NCBI GenBank assembly: GCA_037968475.1
Contig: JBBKVO010000001.1
Location: 254,799-318,798 of the forward strand
Direction of reading: 5' to 3'
Source of the DNA: SB11 sp037968475
Lineage (GTDB): Bacteria; Bacteroidota; Bacteroidia; UBA8524
DNA: 64,000 nucleotides
Below, piece after piece: positions 6,896-14,937 of this stretch (its first letter is position 1; each line of letters opens with the position of its first letter). Below the pieces are notes generated by a model. That model was not told the origin of the DNA and did not search any database. It saw only the letters and a list, made by a program, of their open reading frames with translations. Position numbers and translations under genes: made by a program.

Positions 6896-9247
6896 ATGAC
6901 TGTTAGAACGACCCTAATCGCTATTTTAATTTTTATTTTAAGTCAACAACTGGGCAAAGCCCAGCAGCACACATCCGCCCTAAAAGGCAAGGTAATTGAT
7001 GCCGCATCAGAAGCTCCAATACCTTATGCTACCGTTCTATTATTAAATACCAATCCACCAATAGGTGCTGCCAGTGATGACGATGGTAATTTTACCTTAG
7101 AAAATGTACCCGTAGGTCGCTACGATGTAAAAATAGTATCAGTAGGCTACGAGCCGGCTATTTTGGGCGGTATACTAATAATATCGGGCAAGGTGCAAAC
7201 TATTACTGCTCACTTGCAAGAGGTAGTACTATCAGTAAACGAAGTGGTAGTGAAACCTAAAGAGGAAAAAGAAAAAGCCATTAACCAAATGGCTACGGTT
7301 AGTGCCAAACAATTTACAGTAGAAGAAACCAATAAATATGCAGGTGGGTTAGACGATCCTGCGCGTATGGTATCGTCGTTTGCAGGTGTGGCAAGTACCA
7401 TAAGCTCAAACGGTATAGTTATACGTGGTAATGCGCCCAAAGGTTTATTGTGGCGTATGGAAGGTGTTGCAGTGCCTGCCCCAAACCATTTTGGCGAAAT
7501 ATCGGGTGTGGGTGCTGGTATTATCACCGCCCTTAGCAGCCAAATGTTGGCCAACTCTGATTTTTTTACGGGTGCTTTTCCTGCCGAGTATGGTAATGCA
7601 CTTTCGGGCGTGTTCGATTTATCTATGCGTACAGGTAATAACACCGCCCGCGAGCATACTTTTCAGATAGGTGCTTTGGGTATAGATGCCTCGTCAGAAG
7701 GGCCGTTTAAAAAAGGAGGTAATTCATCGTACCTATTTAATTACCGATATTCTTCGTTAGCTCTTATCGACCAAGTGATGCCGCAAGATATTGGTGGCAT
7801 TAGGTATCAGGATTTATCTTTCAAATTACATTTTCCTACTAAAAAAGCGGGGACATTTTCGGTGTGGGGTTTAGGTCTGATTGATGGCTTGAAAGAGAAA
7901 GGAGAAAAAGATACAACCCAATGGGAAAGTGTATACGATTCGTATTCAACAACATCAAAAATACACATGGGTATTGGCGGTGTAACCCACAAGTTTTTCT
8001 TTGGCAACAATACTTATATAAAAACAATACTGGCGGGTACAAGTCATGTTATTACTTTTGATAAAGATTATCAAGATTCTAACAAAATACGTGTGCCTGA
8101 GGATAAAATAGTGATGGATAACTCTAATATTACCCTGTCATCGTACATCAATCATAAGTTTAATTCAAAACATACCAACCGTACGGGTTTTATAGTGCAA
8201 AAGCTATTTTATAATTATGTGTTTAAAAATCAGCAAAATTATGGCGAGCCTATAACTACTTATGTTGATGCGCAGGGTAATAGTGCTATTATACAAGCAT
8301 TTAGTCAATCATCATTTAAAGTTGGGCATAGGTTGCAGCTAAATCCCGGAGTGCATTTTCAAACTTTTTTACTATCAAAAAAATGGATTGTCGAACCACG
8401 TTTATCAGCCCAATGGACGGTTGATAGCAAGCAAAATGTAACTTTTGGCTATGGCTTGCATAGCAGTTTAGAAAAGTTGAACTTTTATTTTGGAGAAGTA
8501 CAAACGCCCAATGGTGTTACAAAACCCAATACCAGTCTTGATTTTAGTAAGGCACACCATTTTGTTTTTGGTTATAACCGCATGGTAGGGCAAAATACCC
8601 ATTTGCGCTTAGAGCCTTACTACCAATATTTGTATGATATACCTGTAATTGCCGATAGCTCATTTTCATTTGTAAACCTAAAAGACAGTTGGTACCTTAA
8701 CGATAATTTTGAAAATGCAGGTAAAGGCCGCAACATAGGTATTGATATTACGCTAGAGCGTTTTTTGAACAAAGGGTGGTATTATTTGGCCACAGCTTCA
8801 TTCTTCGATTCAAAATATAAAGGGGGCGATGATGTATGGCGCAATACTGCCTTTAACAAAAACTTTGTAGGAAACTTTTTAATTGGTAAAGAGTGGAATG
8901 TGGGTAAGAAAAAGCAAAACCAAATAAATGTGAGTACCCGTTTCACATACATGGGCGGCGATAGGTACACGCCTATAAATACACAAGCATCTATTGCGGC
9001 AAGAGCAGTGAAACAAGATTATAGCAAAGCTTTCCAAGCACAAGCACCTGCCAATTACTATTTACACTTTACGGTAACCTACCGCAAAAACTATGGTAAA
9101 TACTCAACACTGTTATCGTTACAGGTGTTAAATGCCTTGGGAAGTAAAGAGTTTTTTGGGCACTCGTATAACAAAAAGACCAACAGTGTGGTAATGGATG
9201 CCGAAGCGGTAGTGATACCTAATATTAGTTACAAAATTCAGTTTTAA
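6896..9247 (+). CDS. TonB-dependent outer-membrane receptor with N-terminal CarboxypepD-reg domain
   Basis: Outer-membrane barrel for energised uptake of an unidentified ligand. A signal peptide covers residues 1-22 (ending LGKAQ). A carboxypeptidase-regulatory-like domain follows (about 28-110, LKGKVIDAASEAPIPYATV), then a plug domain (about 145-245) with NGIVIRGNAPKGLLWRMEGV and the typical AEYGNALSGVFDLSMRTG segment, then a beta-barrel to the C-terminal aromatic residue (SYKIQF). At 783 aa it is shorter than SusC proteins (about 1000 aa), and no SusD neighbour exists, so it is not a typical polysaccharide-utilisation receptor. A strong terminator follows at 9276. Cotranscription with fecIR is uncertain because a 420-bp spacer with repeats intervenes. 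Confidence 0.9.
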   Translation: MTVRTTLIAILIFILSQQLGKAQQHTSALKGKVIDAASEAPIPYATVLLLNTNPPIGAASDDDGNFTLENVPVGRYDVKIVSVGYEPAILGGILIISGKVQTITAHLQEVVLSVNEVVVKPKEEKEKAINQMATVSAKQFTVEETNKYAGGLDDPARMVSSFAGVASTISSNGIVIRGNAPKGLLWRMEGVAVPAPNHFGEISGVGAGIITALSSQMLANSDFFTGAFPAEYGNALSGVFDLSMRTGNNTAREHTFQIGALGIDASSEGPFKKGGNSSYLFNYRYSSLALIDQVMPQDIGGIRYQDLSFKLHFPTKKAGTFSVWGLGLIDGLKEKGEKDTTQWESVYDSYSTTSKIHMGIGGVTHKFFFGNNTYIKTILAGTSHVITFDKDYQDSNKIRVPEDKIVMDNSNITLSSYINHKFNSKHTNRTGFIVQKLFYNYVFKNQQNYGEPITTYVDAQGNSAIIQAFSQSSFKVGHRLQLNPGVHFQTFLLSKKWIVEPRLSAQWTVDSKQNVTFGYGLHSSLEKLNFYFGEVQTPNGVTKPNTSLDFSKAHHFVFGYNRMVGQNTHLRLEPYYQYLYDIPVIADSSFSFVNLKDSWYLNDNFENAGKGRNIGIDITLERFLNKGWYYLATASFFDSKYKGGDDVWRNTAFNKNFVGNFLIGKEWNVGKKKQNQINVSTRFTYMGGDRYTPINTQASIAARAVKQDYSKAFQAQAPANYYLHFTVTYRKNYGKYSTLLSLQVLNALGSKEFFGHSYNKKTNSVVMDAEAVVIPNISYKIQF

Positions 9248-9275
9248 AAATAATTCCATAGTGTATAAATGTTGT

Positions 9276-9309
9276 AGCCCTGCAAGGCGAAAGTATTGCG
9301 GGGCTTTTT
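9276..9309 (+). terminator. Rho-independent terminator of the TonB receptor gene
   Basis: Stem AGCCCTGCAA pairs with TTGCGGGGCT (one G-T wobble) around an 8-12 base loop, followed by T5. Confidence 0.8.
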
Positions 9310-9348
9310 AAACCATTTACTAATACTTAAAAAATAAGATATACTGGT

Positions 9349-9753
9349 ATGAACAGATACATAATAGATAAATACAAACTGAAATTTGTAATTGTTGACC
9401 TTTTAGGGGAAAGATGGAAACACTGCTCGGCGAGTGATGAAAATACACAAAAAACATTAGGCTGTTTTTTAAGCTGTTGGCAAAAACCAAACAGGGTAGA
9501 TGGTTTGCTTAAAGAAATTGAAGCATTACTTGATGGAGAGGTAACAGATGTAGCAACAGGATGTGAATCGGTTTTAATTGATATTTATAAAGATAAGACT
9601 GAGTTTTTTGATGCTTTTGCCGATGTTGACTTTAGCAAACCTGATTTTGTGATACCAACTGCTGATTTTAAAGCGATTTTGATGGAATGGAAGAGCTTTT
9701 TAGGAACTGCTATTCACAAAAAACTCCCAATGATGCATTCAGTTTGGATATAA
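9349..9753 (+). CDS. Hypothetical protein, 134 aa, 3' end altered by repeat
   Basis: No family recognised. A soluble, acidic protein with alpha/beta character, without signal peptide or membrane segment; four cysteines (HCSAS, GCFLSC, TGCES). ATG 9349 is the first start after the terminator at 9309. Its last codons (HSVWI and stop) are encoded by the sequence TTTGGATATAA, which is the edge of the 159-bp tandem repeat unit that begins at 9742. The original C-terminus has therefore probably been replaced by repeat sequence. It might belong to a toxin-immunity or small regulatory family, but nothing in the sequence shows it. Confidence 0.55.
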   Translation: MNRYIIDKYKLKFVIVDLLGERWKHCSASDENTQKTLGCFLSCWQKPNRVDGLLKEIEALLDGEVTDVATGCESVLIDIYKDKTEFFDAFADVDFSKPDFVIPTADFKAILMEWKSFLGTAIHKKLPMMHSVWI

Positions 9754-10070
9754 TATGTGCGGCTGCCCGTCATTCCCAACTTGATTGGGAATCTGTACGT
9801 AGTCTAAATTTATCCCATCCCACAGATTCCTGCTTTCGCAGGAATGACTGCCCCACGCACCCAATGGTATAGATTATAGCTCTTTCCATAAATTTTTTCT
9901 GTTTGGATATAATATGTGCGGTAGCCCGTCATTCCCAACTTGATTGGGAATCTGCGCGTAGCCGTAGCCTAAGTTAATCCCTTCCCACAGATTCCTGCTT
10001 TCGCAGGAATGACTGCCCCACGCACACAACTGTAGAATTTATAGCTCTTTCCACAAATCTTTCCAGTTTG
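9742..10070. repeat. Tandem 159-bp units with two-hairpin REP-like repeat
   Basis: Two consecutive units, starting GTTTGGATATAATATG at 9742 and 9901, with a partial third start at 10066. Each carries a REP-like element: GTGCGG, then a hairpin ATTCCCAA-CTTGA-TTGGGAAT, a variable spacer, a second hairpin ATTCCTGC-TTTC-GCAGGAAT, and the end CCCCACGCAC. Between elements lies TATAGCTCTTTCCA, which is the antisense of the 3' end of the GIY-YIG gene next door; unit 1 still encodes ...NLWKEL-stop on the minus strand. The sequence holds no functional gene. Confidence 0.8.
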
Positions 10071-10324
10071 GATTTATAGTTTCAATAAGTTCATTCTTCC
10101 AATGATCTATTCCATCTCTTCATCTGTGTTTCGTGTTTTATTGCTTCACCAATAAAAAAATGTTGTTCGTAATACACTAAATAGAAGCATTTATATTTTG
10201 AGGTAAATACAGATCCTTTCCCTTCTTTATGTTTAGCAACTCTAGCTTTTATATCAGCAGTTACTCCAATATAAACAACTGTTCTTTTATGATTACTCAT
10301 TATATAAACAAAGCCACTTTTCAT
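10039..10324 (-). pseudogene. GIY-YIG nuclease family protein, frameshifted
   Basis: The first 77 codons encode a URI/YhbQ-type GIY-YIG domain: GFVYIMSNHKRTVVYIGVT supplies the GIY-YIG signature (VYI...YIG), followed by DIKARVAKH with the conserved Arg and an IKHETQMKRWNR segment. At about 10127 the frame breaks; a different frame continues DHWKNELIETINPNWKDLW and KEL-stop at 10039, exactly the tail expected of this family (usual length 95-100 aa). A one-base gain or two-base loss explains the break. A conserved Glu follows in the IGEAIK segment. The gene is bracketed by same-orientation REP-like repeats (9912-10025 and 10388-10495). A read error could mimic the frameshift. Confidence 0.75.
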
Positions 10325-10387
10325 TATTGAGGTTGATACTCATTTGTGCTCGTTTTGTAAAAGCAGTTGTTCAATATTTTTGCAATT

Positions 10388-10495
10388 AGTGCGGCTGCCC
10401 GTCATTCTCAACTTGATTGGGAATCTGCGCGATGGGTAACGGATATAAGTGAACTCATCCTCCGCACAGATTCCTGCTTTCGCAGGAATGACTTT
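10388..10495. repeat. REP-like two-hairpin repeat, copy right of GIY-YIG
   Basis: Starts GTGCGGCTGCCCGTCATTC, with hairpins ATTCTCAA/TTGGGAAT (one change) and ATTCCTGC/GCAGGAAT separated by a 50-base spacer that differs from the other copies, and CGCACAG before the second hairpin. Same orientation as the copies at 9759 and 9914. Confidence 0.75.
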
Positions 10496-10513
10496 CCGTT
10501 GCTCATCAGCAAA

Positions 10514-10545
10514 CAAAAAAAGTCTTCCAGTTTCCTGAAAGACTT
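10514..10545 (-). terminator. Terminator of the tRNA-Pro transcript
   Basis: On the minus strand an 11-bp stem (AAGTCTTTCAG with CTGGAAGACTT, one G-U) closes a GAAA tetraloop and is followed by T7. It lies 13 bases beyond the tRNA 3' end. Confidence 0.8.
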
Positions 10546-10558
10546 TTTTGTTTTAGAG

Positions 10559-10632
10559 TCGGAGTGGCGGGATTCGAACCCACGACCTCTCGCACCCCAA
10601 GCGAGTGCGCTACCGGACTGCGCTACACCCCG
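10559..10632 (-). tRNA. tRNA-Pro (anticodon GGG)
   Basis: The minus-strand sequence folds as a cloverleaf: acceptor CGGGGTG with CACTCCG and discriminator A; D arm GCGC...GCGC; anticodon arm CTCGC-TTGGGGT-GCGAG with GGG at positions 34-36; T arm GTGGG-TTCGAAT-CCCGC. CCA is not encoded. It decodes CCC and CCU. Confidence 0.93.
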
Positions 10633-10704
10633 AACCTTTCCTTAAAAATATTTCTATTTTTTGAGGGCTGCAAATCAACAAAAAAAACCACTCACAATCA
10701 AGCG

Positions 10705-11808
10705 TTATTCGCTTTTTTGTAAATGTATTGTTTGCGTAGGGAAAGCAAAGTCGCAACCGTTGGCTTCAACAATATCCATAATGCTATAATTTATGCCCTG
10801 CTTCACTTCCATCATTACATCCCAGCTATTGGTAGTAATAAAATAAAGCACAGTTATATCCAGCGAGCTTGTGCTAAAATCGCTAAAGCGTACTGTATAG
10901 TCATTGTCAATCAACTCATGGTCAGTAAGTACCTTTTCAATCTGTTTACAAACACTTTTAATTTGGTCGGCCTTTGTTCCATATAGTAATCCTATTATCG
11001 TTTTTACTCTTCTAAACGAGCTTAGGGTAATGTTATTTAGCGGACTATCTATAAGGCTTTTGTTGGGCACCGTTACCAAGCTTTTTTCAAGTGTACGTAT
11101 GCGTGTGCTTCTAAAACCAACCTTTTCTATTGTGCCAGTAATACTGTTAGTGCTTATTAGTTCACCCGCTTTAAAAGGCTTATCAATAAAAATAATAAAT
11201 GACGACAATAGATTGCTTAGGGTTTCCTGTGCCGCAAGAGCTATAGCCAAACCACCCAAACCCAAACCAGTTACAATAGCGGCTATATTTAGCCTAAATA
11301 CTACCCCAAGTATGATGAATATAGCTACTATAACCAATAAAAATTTTGAGAGCTCTTTAAAAAAGCCTACCAATTGGTCGTCGGTAGTATCTTCGGTTTC
11401 CGAAGCCTTATCCATTAGTACTAGCGAAATAAAATCAATATTTCGCAGCACTATCCACGTAAGTGAAACAATAAGAAACAAATCAAAAATTACGGTGATT
11501 AAAGTATTTATATTCATGCCCTTAAACAATACCAAATTCCACTCGTGTGGAAGATGAATAGGGAAAAAGGCTACATAAACAAATACCAACTCAAAAAACA
11601 CTTGTATAGGTTTTTTTAGTAGCTCGTCAAACTCAAGCGAAAATTTATTTCGAGCGAATTTTTTGAAGAACCTGAAAAAAAAGTGGCTGATATTTTTACT
11701 GGCAAATTTTCTAAATAGAAAACCGAAAAGCAAAATTCCTGCACAAAGCAGGAATTCGCCAACAGTATTGTCGTGGTATTTAATCGCTATTATTTCATTG
11801 AAAGTCAT
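10705..11808 (-). CDS. Small-conductance mechanosensitive channel (MscS family)
   Basis: Inner-membrane tension-gated channel that releases osmolytes on hypo-osmotic shock. Transmembrane segments lie near residues 17-34, 66-85, 104-124 and 155-178. The pore helix and following beta domain are clear: GLGLGGLAIALAAQETLSN, then DKPFKAGELI, VGFRSTRIRTLEKSLVTVPN (about 190-265). A C-terminal cytoplasmic alpha/beta region completes it. The length of 367 aa is typical of the mid-sized bacterial MscS group. It is 4 bases downstream of the dehydrogenase gene on the same strand, so they may share a transcript. Confidence 0.92.
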   Translation of the reverse strand: MTFNEIIAIKYHDNTVGEFLLCAGILLFGFLFRKFASKNISHFFFRFFKKFARNKFSLEFDELLKKPIQVFFELVFVYVAFFPIHLPHEWNLVLFKGMNINTLITVIFDLFLIVSLTWIVLRNIDFISLVLMDKASETEDTTDDQLVGFFKELSKFLLVIVAIFIILGVVFRLNIAAIVTGLGLGGLAIALAAQETLSNLLSSFIIFIDKPFKAGELISTNSITGTIEKVGFRSTRIRTLEKSLVTVPNKSLIDSPLNNITLSSFRRVKTIIGLLYGTKADQIKSVCKQIEKVLTDHELIDNDYTVRFSDFSTSSLDITVLYFITTNSWDVMMEVKQGINYSIMDIVEANGCDFAFPTQTIHLQKSE

Positions 11809-11812
11809 AGGC

Positions 11813-13060
11813 TTAAACTAGGTTTATTAATGCAATTTCGAGGCCTTTGCCCATCAAGCCGGTAGGTTTTGAGTTAAATTGGTGAATTTTAGCCATTGCA
11901 TCGTGTATTATTTTTGAGCTATCGTGAAAAATAGCCTCGTCGGTCAATTGTGCATTTTCGCTCATCAAATAAGCAAAAGTACGTGCCATACCACAGTTAG
12001 CAATAAAATCAGGTATTACAGCTACGTGTTCATCAGCATATTGGGCTATTGGGCCCATAAATATTTCGTCATCAGCAAAAGGTACATTAGCACCACAGCT
12101 CATTACTTCAAGGCCACCTTCAATAAGGTCGTCCATATTTTGTTTACTTACTAAACGAGAGGCAGCACCAGGTATAAATATTTCAGGTTTTAGCTTCCAT
12201 ATTTTTTCGTTTACCTCTTCAAAGCTCAACATATCAGGTGCATCAAGTGCATTGCCTTTGCGGGTATTAAACAAGTGTTTTATTTCATCAAGAGTAAAAC
12301 CTTCTTGTTTTATCAAGCCTCCGTTACGGTCGATAATACCTACAATAGGTACACCATAGCTGGCAAGGTAGTAGGCAGCAGCAGCAGCCACATTGCCAAA
12401 ACCTTGTATAACAGCTGTTTTGTAGTTTAGCACACCACCATACAAGTGATAAAAATGGCGTACACCTTCGGCAACTCCCCAACCTGTAATCATATCCGAT
12501 ACGGTGTAAGGTTTGGTAATATCAGGGCTAAAGCGGGCATCATCTAACACTTTAGTAACACCATCAACCAAATTGTCAATACGACGTTTTTGCTCAACAG
12601 GTTCAGTAATTTTTAAGTGGCTTTTTACCACACAAGCTTGCGGATGAGGTACTCCGTTGGCTTGAGTCATAGGTATTACCTCATGTATCTCGTCAACATT
12701 TAAATCTCCACCTGTACCGTAATATTCTTTCATTATCGGAGCAACGGCTTTAAACCAACGCTCTAATACACCCTTTTTACGAGGGTCAGAAGGGTCGAAG
12801 TTGATGCCTGATTTTGCACCGCCAATTGCAGGGCCTGATACGGTAAATTTCACTTCCATTGTTTTGGCTAGTGATTCTACTTCGTATTTGTTCAAACCTT
12901 TGCGCATACGTGTACCACCGCCCGAAGCACCGCCACGTAGCGAGTTGATTACTACCCAGCCTTCGGCTTCGGTTTCACTATCTTTCCATTCAAAAACTAT
13001 CTCAGGTCTTTTACTTTGGAATTTTTCTAATAAACTTTTTAGTGATTCGTTATAAAACAT
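11813..13060 (-). CDS. Glu/Leu/Phe/Val dehydrogenase family protein
   Basis: NAD(P)-dependent oxidative deamination of an amino acid, probably glutamate, linking nitrogen and carbon metabolism in the cytoplasm. N-terminal ELFV dimerisation domain with GGASGGGTRMRKG (about residues 44-56), the catalytic-lysine region GPAIGGAKSGINFDP (about 77-91) and GTGGDLNVDEI. The Rossmann domain follows with VIQGFGNVAAAAAYYLA and VGIIDRNGG (about 210-250), then FIPGAA and VIPDFIANCGMA. The length of 415 aa fits hexameric GDH. Start ATG 13060. Substrate (Glu versus branched-chain) is not settled by eye. Confidence 0.88.
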   Translation of the reverse strand: MFYNESLKSLLEKFQSKRPEIVFEWKDSETEAEGWVVINSLRGGASGGGTRMRKGLNKYEVESLAKTMEVKFTVSGPAIGGAKSGINFDPSDPRKKGVLERWFKAVAPIMKEYYGTGGDLNVDEIHEVIPMTQANGVPHPQACVVKSHLKITEPVEQKRRIDNLVDGVTKVLDDARFSPDITKPYTVSDMITGWGVAEGVRHFYHLYGGVLNYKTAVIQGFGNVAAAAAYYLASYGVPIVGIIDRNGGLIKQEGFTLDEIKHLFNTRKGNALDAPDMLSFEEVNEKIWKLKPEIFIPGAASRLVSKQNMDDLIEGGLEVMSCGANVPFADDEIFMGPIAQYADEHVAVIPDFIANCGMARTFAYLMSENAQLTDEAIFHDSSKIIHDAMAKIHQFNSKPTGLMGKGLEIALINLV

Positions 13061-13088
13061 TCGTGTATGTATTAATGTGGTGTTTTTT

Positions 13089-14183
13089 TTATACTAAGGT
13101 AGAAAAATTGCCGTATAGTGCTCCGCCAATATTATCTCTTGTTGCTCCGGTGGCTTGCGCTAATACATTGTTTTGGTTTTTAACCCTCAATACGCCTAAT
13201 AGGGCAAATATTAAGGCTTCTTTATATTCAATAATATTTTTGTCTTCAGGTACAATAAACTCAGCATCGGTATGGGTGCGCAATAGCTCAAGAAGGGTAT
13301 TGTTATATGCGCCACCACCAGTTACTAATACTCTAAACCCATCAGGTTGGTTGTTAGTTATTTTGTCTATTGTTTTGGCTATTTGTCCTGCAATGTGGTC
13401 GGCAAGAGTTTTCATCAAATCTTCTTGTTTGCTGGTTTTTTCAAATTCGCGCACTACTGGCCAAAAAGTACTGTTTATCCACTCACGTCCCAGCGATTTT
13501 GGGCCTTCTTTGCTATAATGCTCTAACTCATTTAGGTTTTTAAGCAAATCGTAGTTAATACCTCCTTGAAGTGCAATCTCACCATTCTCGTCAAAATCTT
13601 TACCCAAGTTACGGGCTATACGGTTTAGTGCAATATTACCGGGGCAAACATCAAATGCTTCTAGGTTACCATTGTGGCGGGTGCTGATATTGCAAAAACC
13701 GCCAAGATTTAGGTAGGCATCATATCCACCAAATAAAAGTTCATCACCAACGGGCACTAAAGGCGCGCCTTGTCCGCCCAAAGCCACATCTACTGTGCGA
13801 AAATCGCAAGCAACAGGTAGGTTTGTAATAGCGTGTATTGCAGCACCGCTACCCACTTGGGCGGTAATGCCTCCTTCGGGTTGATGGAAAACAGTGTGTC
13901 CGTGCGAGCTTATTAAATCAACCTTAACATTATGTTTTTCTATAAACTGATTTACCAATGTGCCTAAGTAATGACCATAGAAAGTATCCGTTTTTACATA
14001 AACAACGGGTGTTTGCTTGCGCAATTGCGAAAGCCTGATGCGCCATTTAGCATCGTATGGTATAGTTTCGGCTTGTAAAATTTTGTATGTCCACTGGCCA
14101 CCATCGTTCGTCAATTCACAAAGTGCTAAATCAATTCCATCCATCGATGTGCCCGACATAATCCCTAAAACATTGTATTTCAT
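13089..14183 (-). CDS. anmK: Anhydro-N-acetylmuramic acid kinase
   Basis: Phosphorylates and opens 1,6-anhydro-MurNAc to MurNAc-6-phosphate in peptidoglycan recycling; its product is the substrate of MurQ, encoded at 41362-42168. Family signatures in order: GIMSGTSMDGIDLALCEL (residues 7-24), SSHGHTVFHQP, DFRTVDVALGGQGAPLVPVG (the catalytic Asp lies here), LNLGGFCNIS, DVCPGNIALN and LVTGGGAYNNTLLE. The length of 364 aa is normal for the family. Start ATG 14183. The gene runs toward the dehydrogenase (28-bp gap) and may be cotranscribed with it. Confidence 0.95.
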   Translation of the reverse strand: MKYNVLGIMSGTSMDGIDLALCELTNDGGQWTYKILQAETIPYDAKWRIRLSQLRKQTPVVYVKTDTFYGHYLGTLVNQFIEKHNVKVDLISSHGHTVFHQPEGGITAQVGSGAAIHAITNLPVACDFRTVDVALGGQGAPLVPVGDELLFGGYDAYLNLGGFCNISTRHNGNLEAFDVCPGNIALNRIARNLGKDFDENGEIALQGGINYDLLKNLNELEHYSKEGPKSLGREWINSTFWPVVREFEKTSKQEDLMKTLADHIAGQIAKTIDKITNNQPDGFRVLVTGGGAYNNTLLELLRTHTDAEFIVPEDKNIIEYKEALIFALLGVLRVKNQNNVLAQATGATRDNIGGALYGNFSTLV

Positions 14184-14361
14184 ATCTGATTTCTATATTT
14201 ATTTTCTTCTCAATTAGTAATAAGCGTGTGTAGCTGCAATACTTATAACTAAAGAATGCACTACCGTGCAGCTAGTTGAAGGCAAAAAAAAGCATCCTAC
14301 CGCTTTTGCGCGGTGCGAATTTATGAAAGTTTAACGAAAACACAGGGAGCAATGCAGCAAT

Positions 14362-14763
14362 CTATAAACCTATGGTCTCTATTAATTTTTGAATGTTGGG
14401 CTGAGTGAGTGGTTTGTGAAAAAAACCAAGTAAAGAAGGGTATTCTGTGGCTTTTTCAATATCCGATGGATCTTTTGATGATGAGAGTATATAAATTTTT
14501 ACAATATGACCGTTAAGATTATATAGATGGTCTTTTTGCAAAACTCCCATAAAATCCCACCCGTTCATAATGGGCATATTTATGTCCAGCAAAATTACGT
14601 CAGGTTTTATTTTACCTCCCCGCAAATCATCAATAGCGGCTTGGGCGCTAAGGTATTTACTTATTTGTGATGAGGGTATAAAACGCTGAATAATCTTTTC
14701 ATTGATGAAATTTTGTATCTCATCATCATCGATTAAACATATATGTATTGATGCTCTATCCAC
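14362..14763 (-). CDS. Single-domain response regulator (CheY-like receiver)
   Basis: Receiver domain only, no output domain. The acidic cluster is LIDDDE (residues 11-16), the phospho-acceptor Asp sits in VILLDINMPIMNGW (near residue 59), the switch Ser/Thr in YILSSSKDPSD and the conserved Lys in GFFHKPLTQPN. The start is GTG at 14763. No histidine kinase is nearby, so its partner is unknown. It is transcribed divergently from the aminotransferase operon, and the inverted repeat at 14836-14860 lies between them. The spacer 14184-14361 shows no recognised feature. Confidence 0.88.
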   Translation of the reverse strand: MDRASIHICLIDDDEIQNFINEKIIQRFIPSSQISKYLSAQAAIDDLRGGKIKPDVILLDINMPIMNGWDFMGVLQKDHLYNLNGHIVKIYILSSSKDPSDIEKATEYPSLLGFFHKPLTQPNIQKLIETIGL

Positions 14764-14835
14764 GTTTGCCCGATGCTGAAACTAAGTATTTATAATGGTA
14801 AATATAATCAGGTACAAAACAAAAAAAACTACCGT

Positions 14836-14860
14836 GCGTACTATGTCAAATATAGTACGC
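14836..14860. promoter_or_regulatory. Inverted repeat in divergent promoter region (possible operator)
   Basis: GCGTACTAT (14836-14844) and ATAGTACGC (14852-14860) form a 9-bp inverted repeat with a 7-base spacer. It is 34 bp upstream of a good -33 box. Operator function is inference from position and symmetry. Confidence 0.4.
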
Positions 14861-14894
14861 CAATTTTAAAAACATAGAAGTATCTTTAATTTTT

Positions 14895-14926
14895 TTTGAA
14901 AAACTGTGTTTGATAGCGTAGGTTTG
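14895..14926 (+). promoter_or_regulatory. Bacteroidota-type promoter of the aminotransferase operon
   Basis: TTTG (14895-14898), 20-base spacer, TAGGTTTG (14919-14926), matching TTTG-N19-21-TAnnTTTG. The ATG at 14938 follows by 11 bases, implying a very short leader. Confidence 0.65.
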
Positions 14927-14937
14927 ATACACTTACA

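Noticed and set aside
10367..10645. 92-aa open frame with WRDSNPRPLAPQASAL
   Set aside because: This peptide is the well-known translation of the antisense of a tRNA-Pro gene plus a repeat; the tRNA at 10559-10632 explains it.
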